Positions 15,001 through 23,526 of a stretch of DNA of 64,000 nucleotides are shown here, one piece after another (within the stretch, counting starts at the first letter, position 1; each line of letters opens with the position of its first letter). Where the stretch lies: contig CAVQBJ010000001.1 in NCBI GenBank assembly GCA_963710725.1, forward strand, positions 1 to 64,000, written 5' to 3'. This DNA comes from CAVQBJ01 sp963710725. Its GTDB lineage: Bacteria > Actinomycetota > Thermoleophilia > Solirubrobacterales > Solirubrobacteraceae. A program made the translations under genes and the position numbers. The notes under the pieces were generated by a model. That model saw only the letters and a program-made list of their open reading frames with translations. It was not told the origin of the DNA and did not search any database.

Positions 15001-17459
15001 TCCGTGGAATTGAACACGGCGCTCTCGGCGCGGGCGAGCTGGCGATTGATGCGGGCGCGTTGCAACGGGTCCTCGGAGCGCTCGAGAGCGAGCGCGAGCT
15101 TCTCGAGGCCGGCGTCGAGGTCGCCGCGACCGAGCTGCAGGGCGCCCCACGTCTCATAGAAGTCGGCGTCGTGGCTGATGCCGGCGCCGCGAGCGACCTC
15201 GTCGGCGCGGGCGAAGAACTCGGCGCCCTCGTGGGCCGCGTAGGCCGCGAGTGCGGCCTGGCCGGCGCGGACGCTCCACGCGTAGAGCTTCTTCGGCGCC
15301 TTCTCACGCTGACCGAGCGCGTAGTGCCGGGCGATGGCGAAGACGTCGTCGGGGGTGTCGGCGCCACGAGCCTCGAGCGTCTCGGCGATCCGCTGGTGCA
15401 GCGCCTGCAGCTGCGCGGGGCTGAGCGGATCGAGCAGCGCCTCTCGGATGCGGTCGTGGACGTACGCGCACTCGTCGACGTCGACCCGTTCGATCAGTCG
15501 CTCGCGGAGGGCGTCAGCGACGGCGCAGGACACGCGGTCCTCGCCGTAGGCGAGCACGTCGGTGAGCGCGGCGGGGCGAAAGCGGGTGCCCATCGCGGCG
15601 CCCGCCGTGAGGAGCCAGCGGGCGTCGGCGCCGAGGTCCGAGACGCGCGCGAGGACGAGCTCGAGTACGTCGTCGGGCAACGAGATCTCCTCGAGGCCGC
15701 CCTGGTCGATGCGAACCACCCCCCACGAAGCGCAGATCAGGCCCGCGTGCAGAACGGCGCGGACGTACTCGACCGCCGCGAACGGATTACCCGCGGAGCG
15801 AACGTGGATCTGGCGCGCGAAGCCGCCATCGGCGAGCGCGCCGCCGAGCTGCTCGTTGACGAGCTCGGCGGTCGCCGCCTCGTCGAGCGGACCGACCGCG
15901 ACCCGCGTGCGAATGGTCTCGCCCATCTGGTCGACAAAGCGCTCGTGGCCCGCGGCGCTGTCCGCGTCGTCGCGGCTGCTCGCCACGACGAGCAGCGGTG
16001 TCTCACGCAGCTCGAGCGCGAGGATCTCCAGGACGCGCCGGCTGGCCTCGTCGAGCCACTGCACGTCATCGATCCACAGCACCGCACGACCGTGCTCGCG
16101 AGCGAGGCCGGCGAGGAATGTCGCCACCGCCGCGTAGTACTGCTCCTGACGTTCGCCGTCGGCCGTCCCGGCCGACGTCTCGCCGACGAGCTCGCCGAGG
16201 AGGGGCGAGAACGCGGCGGCCATGCCGGCGGCCTGGATCGCCGCGCGCCGCACGCGCTCCTCGGCCTCGGCACGCTCTGCGGCCGGCAGGCGGCCGATGC
16301 GGGTCACGTGTGCCTCGACGGCATCGCGCAGGCAGGCGAGCGGGACGGGGTTCCCGCGGACGACCTTCCCCGACAGCGCGAGCGCGCGCTCCTGGCGGAC
16401 GCCGGCGAGCAGCTCGCGCACGAGGCGGCTCTTACCCTGTCCCGGCGCGCCCTCCACCAGGGCAACGCCCGCGCGGCCGCGGCTGGTCTGCCGCCAGCAG
16501 GCTCGCAGTTCCTCGAGCTCGCCGGTGCGCCCGACCAGCGGCAGGTCGTACTCGACGGCGGCGGGATCGTCGTCGAGGCCAAGGGCGAAATCGGCCGGTT
16601 CGTCGCTCTCGTGGGCCGCGAGGCGCTCGAGGTCGGCGAGCAGGCCCTCACCGGTCTGGTAGCGGTCGTCGGGGTCCTTGGCGAGCAGACGCTCGATGAT
16701 CCCCACCAGTGCCGGCGACAGTCTCGGCGCGAGCTGGCGCAGGTCGGGCGGCGGGGCGACGGCGTGTAGGCGCACGATCTCGCCAACGTCGGCGGCCCGG
16801 AACGGTGGTGTGCCGGCGGCCGCCTCGAACAGCACCACGCCGAGGGCGTAGAGGTCGGAGCGGCCGTCGACCGGCCGCTTGAGCATCCCGGTCTGCTCCG
16901 GCGGGCTGTACAGCAGCGTCCCGACCGCGACGTCGTTGCCCTGCCGTACGCCGGCCTGGGTCGCGAGGCCGAAGTCGATCAGCTTCGCTCGCCCGTCCTC
17001 GGTGATGATGATGTTCTCGGGCTTGACGTCGCGATGGACGAGACCGGCGCGATGGGCAGCGGCCAGCGCGCCGACGCAATCTCGCGCCAGCGCGACGATG
17101 CGCCGCTCGACGAGCGGCTCGGCGGCGCCGGCCGCGGTCGCCGCCAGGGTGCGACCGAGGAGCAGTTCCATGACGAGGTAGGGCCGGCCGTCGCTCTCGC
17201 CGACCGCGTGGATCTGCACCAGGCCCGGGTGGCGAAGCTGCGAGAGGATCGCCGCCTCGCGACGAAAGGCGCGGGCGGCGGCGATGTCACCGTCGCCGGC
17301 TCGGCCATGGAGCTTGAGCGCGTAATCGCGATCCCCACGGCGTGCGCGGTAGACGACGTTCTCCGCCCCGCGGCCGAGCTCGTCGAGGATCTCGAGACCG
17401 TCGATCGTGGTGGTGCCTGCGATCACCTGCGGGGATTTGGGGGAGTTCGCGGAGCCCAT
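12006..17459 (-). CDS. Ser/Thr kinase - AAA ATPase - helical repeats - GAF - GGDEF signalling protein
   Basis: An 1817-residue multidomain protein. Domain 1 (about 20-285) is a protein kinase: glycine loop GRGAENVVYRA, Lys49 in YALKLHG, Glu68, HRDVKPEN with Asp144, and DFG at 162-164. Domain 2 (about 310-620) is an AAA_16 ATPase with VEGAPGQGKSRL and VLWIDDVQWLDEAS. A long helical, TPR-like region follows (about 650-1250), then two GAF-like domains (about 1310-1460 and 1490-1630). The last domain is a diguanylate cyclase with DIDHFKQVNDRYGH, RTMD (inhibitory I-site) and GRYGGEEF. The first three modules are the PknK-type architecture. Adding an apparently active GGDEF output links a kinase to c-di-GMP synthesis. 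The start is the ATG at 17459; no strong ribosome binding site is seen. Confidence 0.93.
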   Translation of the reverse strand: MGSANSPKSPQVIAGTTTIDGLEILDELGRGAENVVYRARRGDRDYALKLHGRAGDGDIAAARAFRREAAILSQLRHPGLVQIHAVGESDGRPYLVMELLLGRTLAATAAGAAEPLVERRIVALARDCVGALAAAHRAGLVHRDVKPENIIITEDGRAKLIDFGLATQAGVRQGNDVAVGTLLYSPPEQTGMLKRPVDGRSDLYALGVVLFEAAAGTPPFRAADVGEIVRLHAVAPPPDLRQLAPRLSPALVGIIERLLAKDPDDRYQTGEGLLADLERLAAHESDEPADFALGLDDDPAAVEYDLPLVGRTGELEELRACWRQTSRGRAGVALVEGAPGQGKSRLVRELLAGVRQERALALSGKVVRGNPVPLACLRDAVEAHVTRIGRLPAAERAEAEERVRRAAIQAAGMAAAFSPLLGELVGETSAGTADGERQEQYYAAVATFLAGLAREHGRAVLWIDDVQWLDEASRRVLEILALELRETPLLVVASSRDDADSAAGHERFVDQMGETIRTRVAVGPLDEAATAELVNEQLGGALADGGFARQIHVRSAGNPFAAVEYVRAVLHAGLICASWGVVRIDQGGLEEISLPDDVLELVLARVSDLGADARWLLTAGAAMGTRFRPAALTDVLAYGEDRVSCAVADALRERLIERVDVDECAYVHDRIREALLDPLSPAQLQALHQRIAETLEARGADTPDDVFAIARHYALGQREKAPKKLYAWSVRAGQAALAAYAAHEGAEFFARADEVARGAGISHDADFYETWGALQLGRGDLDAGLEKLALALERSEDPLQRARINRQLARAESAVFNSTEATRYALAGLRELGQTPPTGRLAMVFGTLVASLRCLLALVGRRRAPELSDDERARLCAEVSLYHELENAAYIEGRSGAILSTVMRTFVRSRRLGSSLEVSHTLTGISVIAASFGSRRLRNRLFERGMAMAEEIGDPQAIAHGRLYEMLGLEALGDARAAGVLAERLLPEYGRWLDLSDLLNAASTVAFNLGLRGHGLKARDEWVSVHERMRNVQAAGVAENPYLCLGIIVLEAQGERAEAAELFAACKRNADNADPENRFLRQTFLATQMSYLVDQGDLGPTMDEAIRECDALGLNPYTATFWAMPNFMYAPLVLVERAVRSDGETRAVAMKQARARLRKLRFARFQPLWQGFNTITDAQLRGLEGKPKKALALARKAERLAIQCDAPLMHFEIARLRARVYGDLGDVAERTRQAKIALRLAIDMPAASRAQWITDEFGVSVAGTASSGATSGTMTTASRRTTVGRSSMTVAAAGRSRAGHAGSLQGNRSLDALLALSLAATHTQDQTELASVALDQLVALLGAERAFLFLADDETGPLALSAARGAGGVELTETTGYAATIVDRVREECAARVITGTEEGAALGSDSAVQHGLRSILAAPLMLEGRLLGVVYLDSRLARGIFTADDVEILAAISNHIAISFETARAARLEATVAAEREQRGLAETLRDSMAVISATLEPAAVVGSLLEMAGRSIACDRAAVLMLDGRSWSLVAIAGDLAPELADGYVLAPGFDPRAAILAPDGAGRVVGDVAGGAAPLPELLGDPGAWLAVPLAARGELAGVLIMASDERGGLGPAQLELAATFAGQGIVAYENARLFATVQRMATTDELTKVSNRRHFFELGDKQFATSHRYGPPLSALMLDIDHFKQVNDRYGHAAGDDVIRIVAERLSGVIRTMDLLGRYGGEEFALLLPETDEGAEVLGERLREAIEAEPILTCEGEIAITISVGVAIMGDADGDLAAILNRADSALYEAKRAGRNRVAVAAGPIGPAEAEAA

Positions 17460-17763
17460 GGGCTGATGAGGCTGGAAACAGCCTTTCCCCCAGCGTCGGG
17501 TGAACAGGCGCCGTGCCCCAGCCGTACGGGGCGGCTCTGGACGAAGAAACCGGTGCCCGAGAAGCGTCCAGGCAACCCGGCCGGGGACACTCCGCGCGCC
17601 GACCGAGAGGCCCGGTGAGCCTCGGCAACACCCCTAGCGCGATGCCTCGAGCATGTAGTAGGTTCTGCCTTGCGGTAGACGGGGGCGTTTACCTGGGTCA
17701 AGCCTGGTGCCTCGGCAGGAGGAATCGAGGCCCGGCGCACGTCAAACCGGACTGGGGTGAGGG
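17460..17763 (+). promoter_or_regulatory. Structured leader region of the first giant TIG protein
   Basis: This 304-base gap has no coding potential I trust. On the plus strand it holds a row of hairpins: AGGCTG/CAGCCT closing a GAAA tetraloop (17469-17484), GCCCC/GGGGC (17515-17532), CTGGACG/CGTCCAG with a 21-nt loop (17537-17571), and GAGGC/GCCTC (around 17606-17622). A GGAGG-like stretch lies in the later part. I compared it with the SAM, cobalamin, c-di-GMP and c-di-AMP riboswitch cores I know and found no convincing match. It separates the divergent kinase gene and the giant protein gene, so both promoters must be here. Confidence 0.4.
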
Positions 17764-20700
17764 ATGTCGATGAGGTGGCCAGTGCGCATCGCCGTGGGTG
17801 CTGTGGGAATCGTCCTGCTGGGCGCGATGCTGATCGTCGCGTCGCGGCCCGACTCGGGGCCGCTGTCGGCCGGGGTGGAGCATCCGCAGGGAGTGGTGCG
17901 CCTGCCGTCACCGTCGCTTTCCGTGCCTGAGCGTCTGGCGGTCTCGCGTGGGTTGGGTGGCGATCAGCCGGCCTTCTGGGTCAGGTCCGCTGGTCGTGCG
18001 GCGGTCGCGCATAACCCACGACAGGGTGTGTCGGCGCGGTTCGAGGCGCCGGGCGTGCGCTTCAGCGCCGCGGGCGGGAGCGTCGCCCTGTCGCTGGCCG
18101 CGTTCGGCCATGTCAACGCCGCCCCGCCGGTTGGCGCGGCACGGGTGAGTGTTGCTCGCAATCGGGTCACGTATTCGTACGGTGGCGTGCGCGAGTGGTG
18201 GTCGAACGGTCCGCTCGGCTTTGAGCAGGAGTTGGGTGTCGCGCGGGCACCGGTCGCGGGAAGTGGCCCGCTGACGTTCGCGTTCGACGTCTCGGGCTCG
18301 CTGCATCCGCGTCTGTCCGGCGGGTCGGTGCAGTTCGTCAACGCGGCGGGCCACGTGGTCCTGCGCTATGGAGACCTGAGCGCGACGGACGCGCGCGATC
18401 GCGCGCTGCCGAGCTGGTTCAGCGTGCGCGGCGATCGGGTTTCGCTCAGCGTCGATGCGCGGGGCGCGGTGTATCCGATCACGGTCGATCCGTTGGTTCA
18501 GTTGGCCGAGCTGACCTCGTCGGATGGGGCCGCGAGCGATAGCTTCGGGCAGTCCGGTGGTGTCGCGGCCGCCGGTTCGACGGTCGCCATCGGCGCGAAC
18601 GGCGCGACGGTCAATGGGGTGGCGACCGCGGGGGCGGTGTACGTGTTCAGCGAGCCGCCGAGCGGTTGGGCGACGGCCACGCAGACGGCGAAGCTGACGA
18701 CCTCTGACGCGGTCAGTGGCGATGCGCTTGGCTCGGCGGTGGCGATCACCGACGATGGCACGACGATCGCGGCCGGTGCTCCGGACGCGAGTGTCGGCAC
18801 GAGCGCGGCGGGCGCGTCGGCAGGGAAGGTCTACATCTTCACCGAGCCGCCGGGGGGTTGGGCCTCGGAGACGCAGACGGCCGAGCTGACGCAGTCCAAG
18901 CTCTATGAGTTCTCGGTGCTGGGGAGCGCGTTGGCCTTCTCGGGGACGACCTTGTTCGCCGGCGCTCCAACCGCGAACAGCTTCGCCGGTGAGGTCGACA
19001 TCTTCACCAAGCCGGCTGGTGGCTGGGTCAACGGCACGGCGAACGGAACGTTGACGACGAGCGCCGGCGGATTGACGGGTGTCGGTAACGCGGTCGCCGC
19101 CTCCGGGAACACGGTGGCGGTGGGCGCCGCTCTCGGTGGGAGCGGCGCGGGTAACGCGTACGTGTTCGTCGAGCCCTCGGGCGGTTGGGCCTCGGAGACG
19201 CAGACGGCGACGCTGACACCGACCGATGAGGGCAGCGGCGATGGGTTCGGGACGAGCGTGGCCGTCTCGGGGACGACGGTCGCGGTCGGCGCGCCGGGTC
19301 ATAACAACAATGGTGCGGCGTATGTGTACACCGAGCCGAGTGGTGGCTGGGCGGGTACGCCGGCGCAGACGGCTGAGTTGACGGCGTCCGATGGCGCGTC
19401 GACGGATGCGCTGGGCTCATCGGTGGCCACCAACGGCTCGTCGGTGTTCGCGGGCGCACCGGGCGCGACGATCAGCGGGAACGCTGGTCAGGGCGCGGTG
19501 TACGAGTTCGATGAGCCGGCCGGTGGCTGGGCGAACGAGACGGAGGCGCAGAAGATCACGGCCACGACCAACGCAGGCGGTGACGCGTTCGGCGCCTCGC
19601 TCGCGGTGAACGGCACCACCCTGCTCATCGGCGCCAGCACGGCCAACATCGGCACCAACCTCGGCCAGGGCGCCGCCTACATCTACGAGCAGGCCGCCAC
19701 GACCACAACGACGACAACGACGACCACGACGACGACGACGACAACGACGACCACGACGACAACCACGACGACGCCGACGACAACGACGACGACAACGCCG
19801 ACCACGACGACGACGACGACGCCGACGACAACGACCACGACGCCGACCACAACGACGACAACGACGCCGACGACAACAACCACGACGACGACGCCGACCA
19901 CGACGACGACGACGCCGACTACGACAACGACAACCACGGCGCCGACAACAACGACAACCACGGCGCCGACAACGACGACAAGCACGGCGCCGACCACGAC
20001 GACGACGACGGCGGCGCTCCCGGCGATCAGCTCGATCACGCCGACGAACGGCCCGCCGGCCGGCGACAACTCCGTGACCATCGCCGGCGCCAACTTCGCC
20101 GCCACGGCGGCGAACGACACGGTCAAGTTCGGACCGAGTGCGGCGACGATCACGGCGGCGTCGACGACGTCGCTGACCGTCACCGCTCCGGCCGGAGTGG
20201 GCTCGGTCAGCGTGACGGTGACGACCGGCGCCGGCACGTCGAACGCGGTGACCTACACCTATAACGCTGCGCCGACGATCACCTCGGTCACCCCGCCGAG
20301 CGGTTTCACCGCCGGCGGGAACTCGGTGACGATCACGGGCACGGGCTTCAGTGCCACGGCGTCCGCTGACACGGTCAAGTTCGGCTCGACTTCGGCGACG
20401 GTGACTGCGGCTTCGACGACGTCGCTCACCGTGACGGCTCCGGCCGGCTCGGCATCGGGTGCGGTCAACGTGACGGTCGCGACGACCAACGGAACGTCGG
20501 GCGGCGTGACGTACACGTATGTCACGCCCTCCCCGACCATCACGTCGATCAGTCCGACCAGGGGCCCGGTCGCGGGCGGGAACACGGTGACCATCGCGGG
20601 CACCAACTTCAACGCGACGGCGGCGAACGACGCTGTCAAGTTCGGAACGAGCAGCGCGACGGTCAGCTCGGCGTCGACGACGTCGCTCACAGTGACCGCG

Positions 20701-23427
20701 CCAGCCGGGTCAGCCGGTCTCGTCAACGTGACGGTGACCACGAGCGGCGGTACGAGCAACGCCGCCGGCTACACGTATGTCGCCCCGCCGTCGGTGAGCG
20801 GGATCGCTCCGGCGAGTGGTCCGTTGGCTGGTGGACCGTCGGTGACGGTCACGGGTGCCGGGTTCGTGTCGGGCGATTCGGTCCGGTTCGGTTCGGTGGC
20901 GGCGACGGGTGTGGTGGTGTCGTCGGGTACGTCGCTGACGGTGCCGGCTCCGGCGGGTTCGGCGGGGTCGGTTGACGTGACGGTGACCGACTCGTTCGGA
21001 CAGACCTCGGCGGCCACCAGCGCGGATCGGTTCACGTATGTGCCGCCGCCGTCGGTGAGCGCGATCGCTCCGGCGAGTGGTCCGTTGGCTGGTGGACCGT
21101 CGGTGACGGTCACGGGTACCGGATTCGTGTCGGGCGATTCGGTCCGGTTCGGTTCGGTGGTGGCGACGGGTGTGGTGGTGTCGTCGGGTACGTCGCTGGC
21201 GGTGCCGGCTCCGGCGGGTGCGGCGGGGTCGGTTGACGTGACGGTGACCGACTCGTTCGGCCAGACGTCGGCGACGAGCAGCGCTGACCGGTTCACGTAT
21301 GTGCCGCCGCCGTCGGTGAGCGCGATCGCTCCGGCGAGCGGTCCGGTGTCCGGCGGGACGTCGGTGACGGTCACGGGTACCGGGTTCGCGTCCGGTGACG
21401 CCGTCAGCTTCGGTGGCGTCGCGGCGACCGGCGTGTCGGTGAGCTCGTCGACCTCGCTCACCGTGCTCGCGCCGGCGCAGTCGGCCGGCAGCGTCGACGT
21501 CACCGTGCGCGGCGTCGGCGGCACGTCGGCGACGAGCAGCGTGGACAGGTTCACGTACGTCGCCCCGCCGTCGGTGAGCGGGATCGCTCCGGCGAGTGGT
21601 CCGTTGGCTGGTGGGACCTCGGTGACGGTGACGGGTGCCGGGTTCGTGTCGGGCGATTCGGTCCGGTTCGGTTCGGTGGCGGCGACGGGTGTGGTGGTGT
21701 CGTCGGGTACGTCGCTGACGGTGCCGGCTCCGGCGGGTTCGGCGGGGTCGGTTGACGTGACGGTGACCGACTCGTTCGGACAGACCTCGGCGGCCACCAG
21801 CGCGGATCGGTTCACGTATGTGCCGCCGCCGTCGGTGAGCGCGATCGCTCCGGCGAGTGGTCCGTTGGCTGGTGGACCGTCGGTGACGGTCACGGGTACC
21901 GGATTCGTGTCGGGCGATTCGGTCCGGTTCGGTTCGGTGGTGGCGACGGGTGTGGTGGTGTCGTCGGGTACGTCGCTGACGGTGCCGGCTCCGGCGGGTG
22001 CGGCGGGGTCGGTTGACGTGACGGTGACCGACTCGTTCGGCCAGACGTCGGCGACCAGCAGCGCTGACCGGTTCACGTACGTCGCCCCGCCGTCGGTGAG
22101 CGCGATCGCTCCGGCGAGCGGTCCGGTGTCCGGCGGGAACAGGGTGACGATCACGGGCACCGGGTTCGCGTCGGGCGATACGGTCAAGTTCGGCTCGGCG
22201 GGGGGGGTGGGCGTGGCGCTGACGTCGGGTACGTCGCTGACGGTGACGGCTCCGGCCGGTGCGGCGGGGTCGGTTGACGTGACGGTGACCGACTCCTTCG
22301 GCCAGACGTCGGCGACGAGCAGCGCCGATCAGTACACCTACGTGTCGGCGCCGACGATCACGTCGATCAGCCCGACGAGTGGGCTGACGATCGGTGGCAA
22401 CACGGTGACGATCACGGGTACGAACTTCGCTGCCACGGCGTCGGGCGACGCGGTGGCGTTCGGCTCCTCGAGCGCGACGGTGACGTCCGCGTCGACGACG
22501 TCGCTGACGGTGACGGCGCCGCCCGGTGCGGCCGGCGCAGCGAGCGTGACGGTCACCTCGACCGGTGGCACATCGAACGCGGCGAGCTACCTGTACGTGG
22601 CCCCGACCCCTCCGGCGATCACGATGCAGCCGGCGGGCACCACGGTCGGCGCAGGCTCGGCGGCGACATTCACGGCCGCGGCGTCGGGTAATCCGTCGCC
22701 GACGGTGCAGTGGTATGCCGAGGCTCCGACCGCGACGTCGTTCTCGCCGGTCCCAGGTGCGACGTCTTCGACGCTGAACGTGCCGAGCACCGTCGCGGCC
22801 GAGAACGGGACGCAGTACGAGGCGACGTTCACGAACGTGGCCGGCTCGATCACGTCGCATGCGGCGACGCTGTCCGTGCAGTTCGCGCCGACGGTGACCA
22901 CCCAGCCGGTGGCCACGACGGTCAACACGGGCTCGACGGCGACGTTCACGGCCGCAGCGTCGGGCAATCCCTCCCCGACGGTCCAGTGGCAGGTCTCCAC
23001 CAACAGCGGCTCTACCTGGTCGCCCGACACCACCGACGGGGGCAACACGACGGACACACTGACCGTCGCGAGCACGACGGCGAGCGAATCGGGTTACGAA
23101 TACAGGGCGGTGTTCACCAACTCGATCGGCACGGCGACCTCGAGCGCGGCGACGCTCTCGGTGGTGACGGGCAACGCGCCGTCCGTGACCGCCGTGCTGC
23201 CGAATCGCGGAGGGCCGTTCAGCGTCGTGCTGATCCTCGGGCGCAACCTGACCAACGTCCAGGACGTGTACTTCGGCAAGCTTCACGCGTTCTACGTGCG
23301 TCTCGCGAGCTCGGCGATCCTCGCCTTCGTGCCGTGGGGACCGGCCGGCACGGTCGACGTCACGGTCAAGACCCGTGTCGGCACGAGCGCGACGTCGAGC
23401 GCCGACCGCTTCACGTTCCTCTACTAG
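17764..23427 (+). CDS. Giant exported propeller-TIG protein with Thr/Pro-rich linker
   Basis: 1887 residues. Residues 8-27 form a hydrophobic signal or anchor segment. Residues about 50-240 form a module shared with the 33454 gene (PERLAVSRGLG, EWWSNGPLGFEQEL, FAFDVSGSLHPRLSGGSV). An FG-GAP-like propeller covers about 245-640. A Thr/Pro tract covers 646-749. Ten TIG/IPT domains of about 86 residues follow, starting P-x-SxIxPxxGPxxGG. Two Ig-like domains (NPSPTVQW motif) cover about 1616-1800. A C-terminal degenerate TIG domain contains LTNVQDVYFG. No LPXTG sorting motif is present. I infer a cell-surface or secreted adhesin-like protein. An inverted repeat terminator follows directly. Confidence 0.88.
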   Translation: MSMRWPVRIAVGAVGIVLLGAMLIVASRPDSGPLSAGVEHPQGVVRLPSPSLSVPERLAVSRGLGGDQPAFWVRSAGRAAVAHNPRQGVSARFEAPGVRFSAAGGSVALSLAAFGHVNAAPPVGAARVSVARNRVTYSYGGVREWWSNGPLGFEQELGVARAPVAGSGPLTFAFDVSGSLHPRLSGGSVQFVNAAGHVVLRYGDLSATDARDRALPSWFSVRGDRVSLSVDARGAVYPITVDPLVQLAELTSSDGAASDSFGQSGGVAAAGSTVAIGANGATVNGVATAGAVYVFSEPPSGWATATQTAKLTTSDAVSGDALGSAVAITDDGTTIAAGAPDASVGTSAAGASAGKVYIFTEPPGGWASETQTAELTQSKLYEFSVLGSALAFSGTTLFAGAPTANSFAGEVDIFTKPAGGWVNGTANGTLTTSAGGLTGVGNAVAASGNTVAVGAALGGSGAGNAYVFVEPSGGWASETQTATLTPTDEGSGDGFGTSVAVSGTTVAVGAPGHNNNGAAYVYTEPSGGWAGTPAQTAELTASDGASTDALGSSVATNGSSVFAGAPGATISGNAGQGAVYEFDEPAGGWANETEAQKITATTNAGGDAFGASLAVNGTTLLIGASTANIGTNLGQGAAYIYEQAATTTTTTTTTTTTTTTTTTTTTTTTTPTTTTTTTPTTTTTTTPTTTTTTPTTTTTTTPTTTTTTTTPTTTTTTPTTTTTTTAPTTTTTTAPTTTTSTAPTTTTTTAALPAISSITPTNGPPAGDNSVTIAGANFAATAANDTVKFGPSAATITAASTTSLTVTAPAGVGSVSVTVTTGAGTSNAVTYTYNAAPTITSVTPPSGFTAGGNSVTITGTGFSATASADTVKFGSTSATVTAASTTSLTVTAPAGSASGAVNVTVATTNGTSGGVTYTYVTPSPTITSISPTRGPVAGGNTVTIAGTNFNATAANDAVKFGTSSATVSSASTTSLTVTAPAGSAGLVNVTVTTSGGTSNAAGYTYVAPPSVSGIAPASGPLAGGPSVTVTGAGFVSGDSVRFGSVAATGVVVSSGTSLTVPAPAGSAGSVDVTVTDSFGQTSAATSADRFTYVPPPSVSAIAPASGPLAGGPSVTVTGTGFVSGDSVRFGSVVATGVVVSSGTSLAVPAPAGAAGSVDVTVTDSFGQTSATSSADRFTYVPPPSVSAIAPASGPVSGGTSVTVTGTGFASGDAVSFGGVAATGVSVSSSTSLTVLAPAQSAGSVDVTVRGVGGTSATSSVDRFTYVAPPSVSGIAPASGPLAGGTSVTVTGAGFVSGDSVRFGSVAATGVVVSSGTSLTVPAPAGSAGSVDVTVTDSFGQTSAATSADRFTYVPPPSVSAIAPASGPLAGGPSVTVTGTGFVSGDSVRFGSVVATGVVVSSGTSLTVPAPAGAAGSVDVTVTDSFGQTSATSSADRFTYVAPPSVSAIAPASGPVSGGNRVTITGTGFASGDTVKFGSAGGVGVALTSGTSLTVTAPAGAAGSVDVTVTDSFGQTSATSSADQYTYVSAPTITSISPTSGLTIGGNTVTITGTNFAATASGDAVAFGSSSATVTSASTTSLTVTAPPGAAGAASVTVTSTGGTSNAASYLYVAPTPPAITMQPAGTTVGAGSAATFTAAASGNPSPTVQWYAEAPTATSFSPVPGATSSTLNVPSTVAAENGTQYEATFTNVAGSITSHAATLSVQFAPTVTTQPVATTVNTGSTATFTAAASGNPSPTVQWQVSTNSGSTWSPDTTDGGNTTDTLTVASTTASESGYEYRAVFTNSIGTATSSAATLSVVTGNAPSVTAVLPNRGGPFSVVLILGRNLTNVQDVYFGKLHAFYVRLASSAILAFVPWGPAGTVDVTVKTRVGTSATSSADRFTFLY
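19699..20010 (+). repeat. Thr/Pro low-complexity tract (104 codons)
   Basis: Within the giant gene, 104 consecutive codons are almost all ACG, ACA or ACC, interrupted by single Pro codons every seven or eight residues and, near the end, by Ala-Pro pairs. It separates the propeller from the TIG array. The paralogue at 33454 lacks it. Tracts like this are typical of extended, often O-glycosylated stalks on surface proteins; glycosylation is inference. The ACN triplet repeats are prone to slippage and length change. Confidence 0.9.
20781..22080 (+). repeat. Recent tandem duplication inside the TIG array
   Basis: Bases 20781-21300 (two TIG units) recur at 21561-22080, an offset of 780 bases or three units. 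By eye only seven mismatches separate the two 520-base copies, with an identical run of more than 300 bases. The other TIG units in the gene differ from each other far more. This indicates a recent duplication or gene conversion of a three-unit block. Confidence 0.85.
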
Positions 23428-23432
23428 GCAGC

Positions 23433-23463
23433 CATAGGCGCGCCGCTCAGCGGCGCGCCTATG
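23433..23463. terminator. 31-bp near-perfect palindrome, bidirectional terminator
   Basis: Fifteen bases on each side of the central C at 23448 are exactly complementary; the core is GGCGCGCCGC/GCGGCGCGCC. It starts six bases after the stop of the giant gene. There is no T tract, as is common for high-GC terminators. It also covers the ATG at 23461, so I do not use that ATG as a start of the next gene. Confidence 0.75.
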
Positions 23464-23526
23464 AAGCGCATAGGTATGATCCGCCGGCTCACCAGTCGCC
23501 ACCGGCCGATCGCAAGGAGTCCCAGC

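Noticed and set aside
17540..17640. Possible SAM, cobalamin or cyclic-dinucleotide riboswitch
   Set aside because: Isolated words such as CGGCAAC and ACCGGTG resemble parts of riboswitch cores, but the required junction sequences and pairing order are not there.
19683..20237. Minus-strand frame with a long polyvaline run
   Set aside because: It is the complement of the Thr codons of the giant protein; a protein of consecutive valines is not credible.
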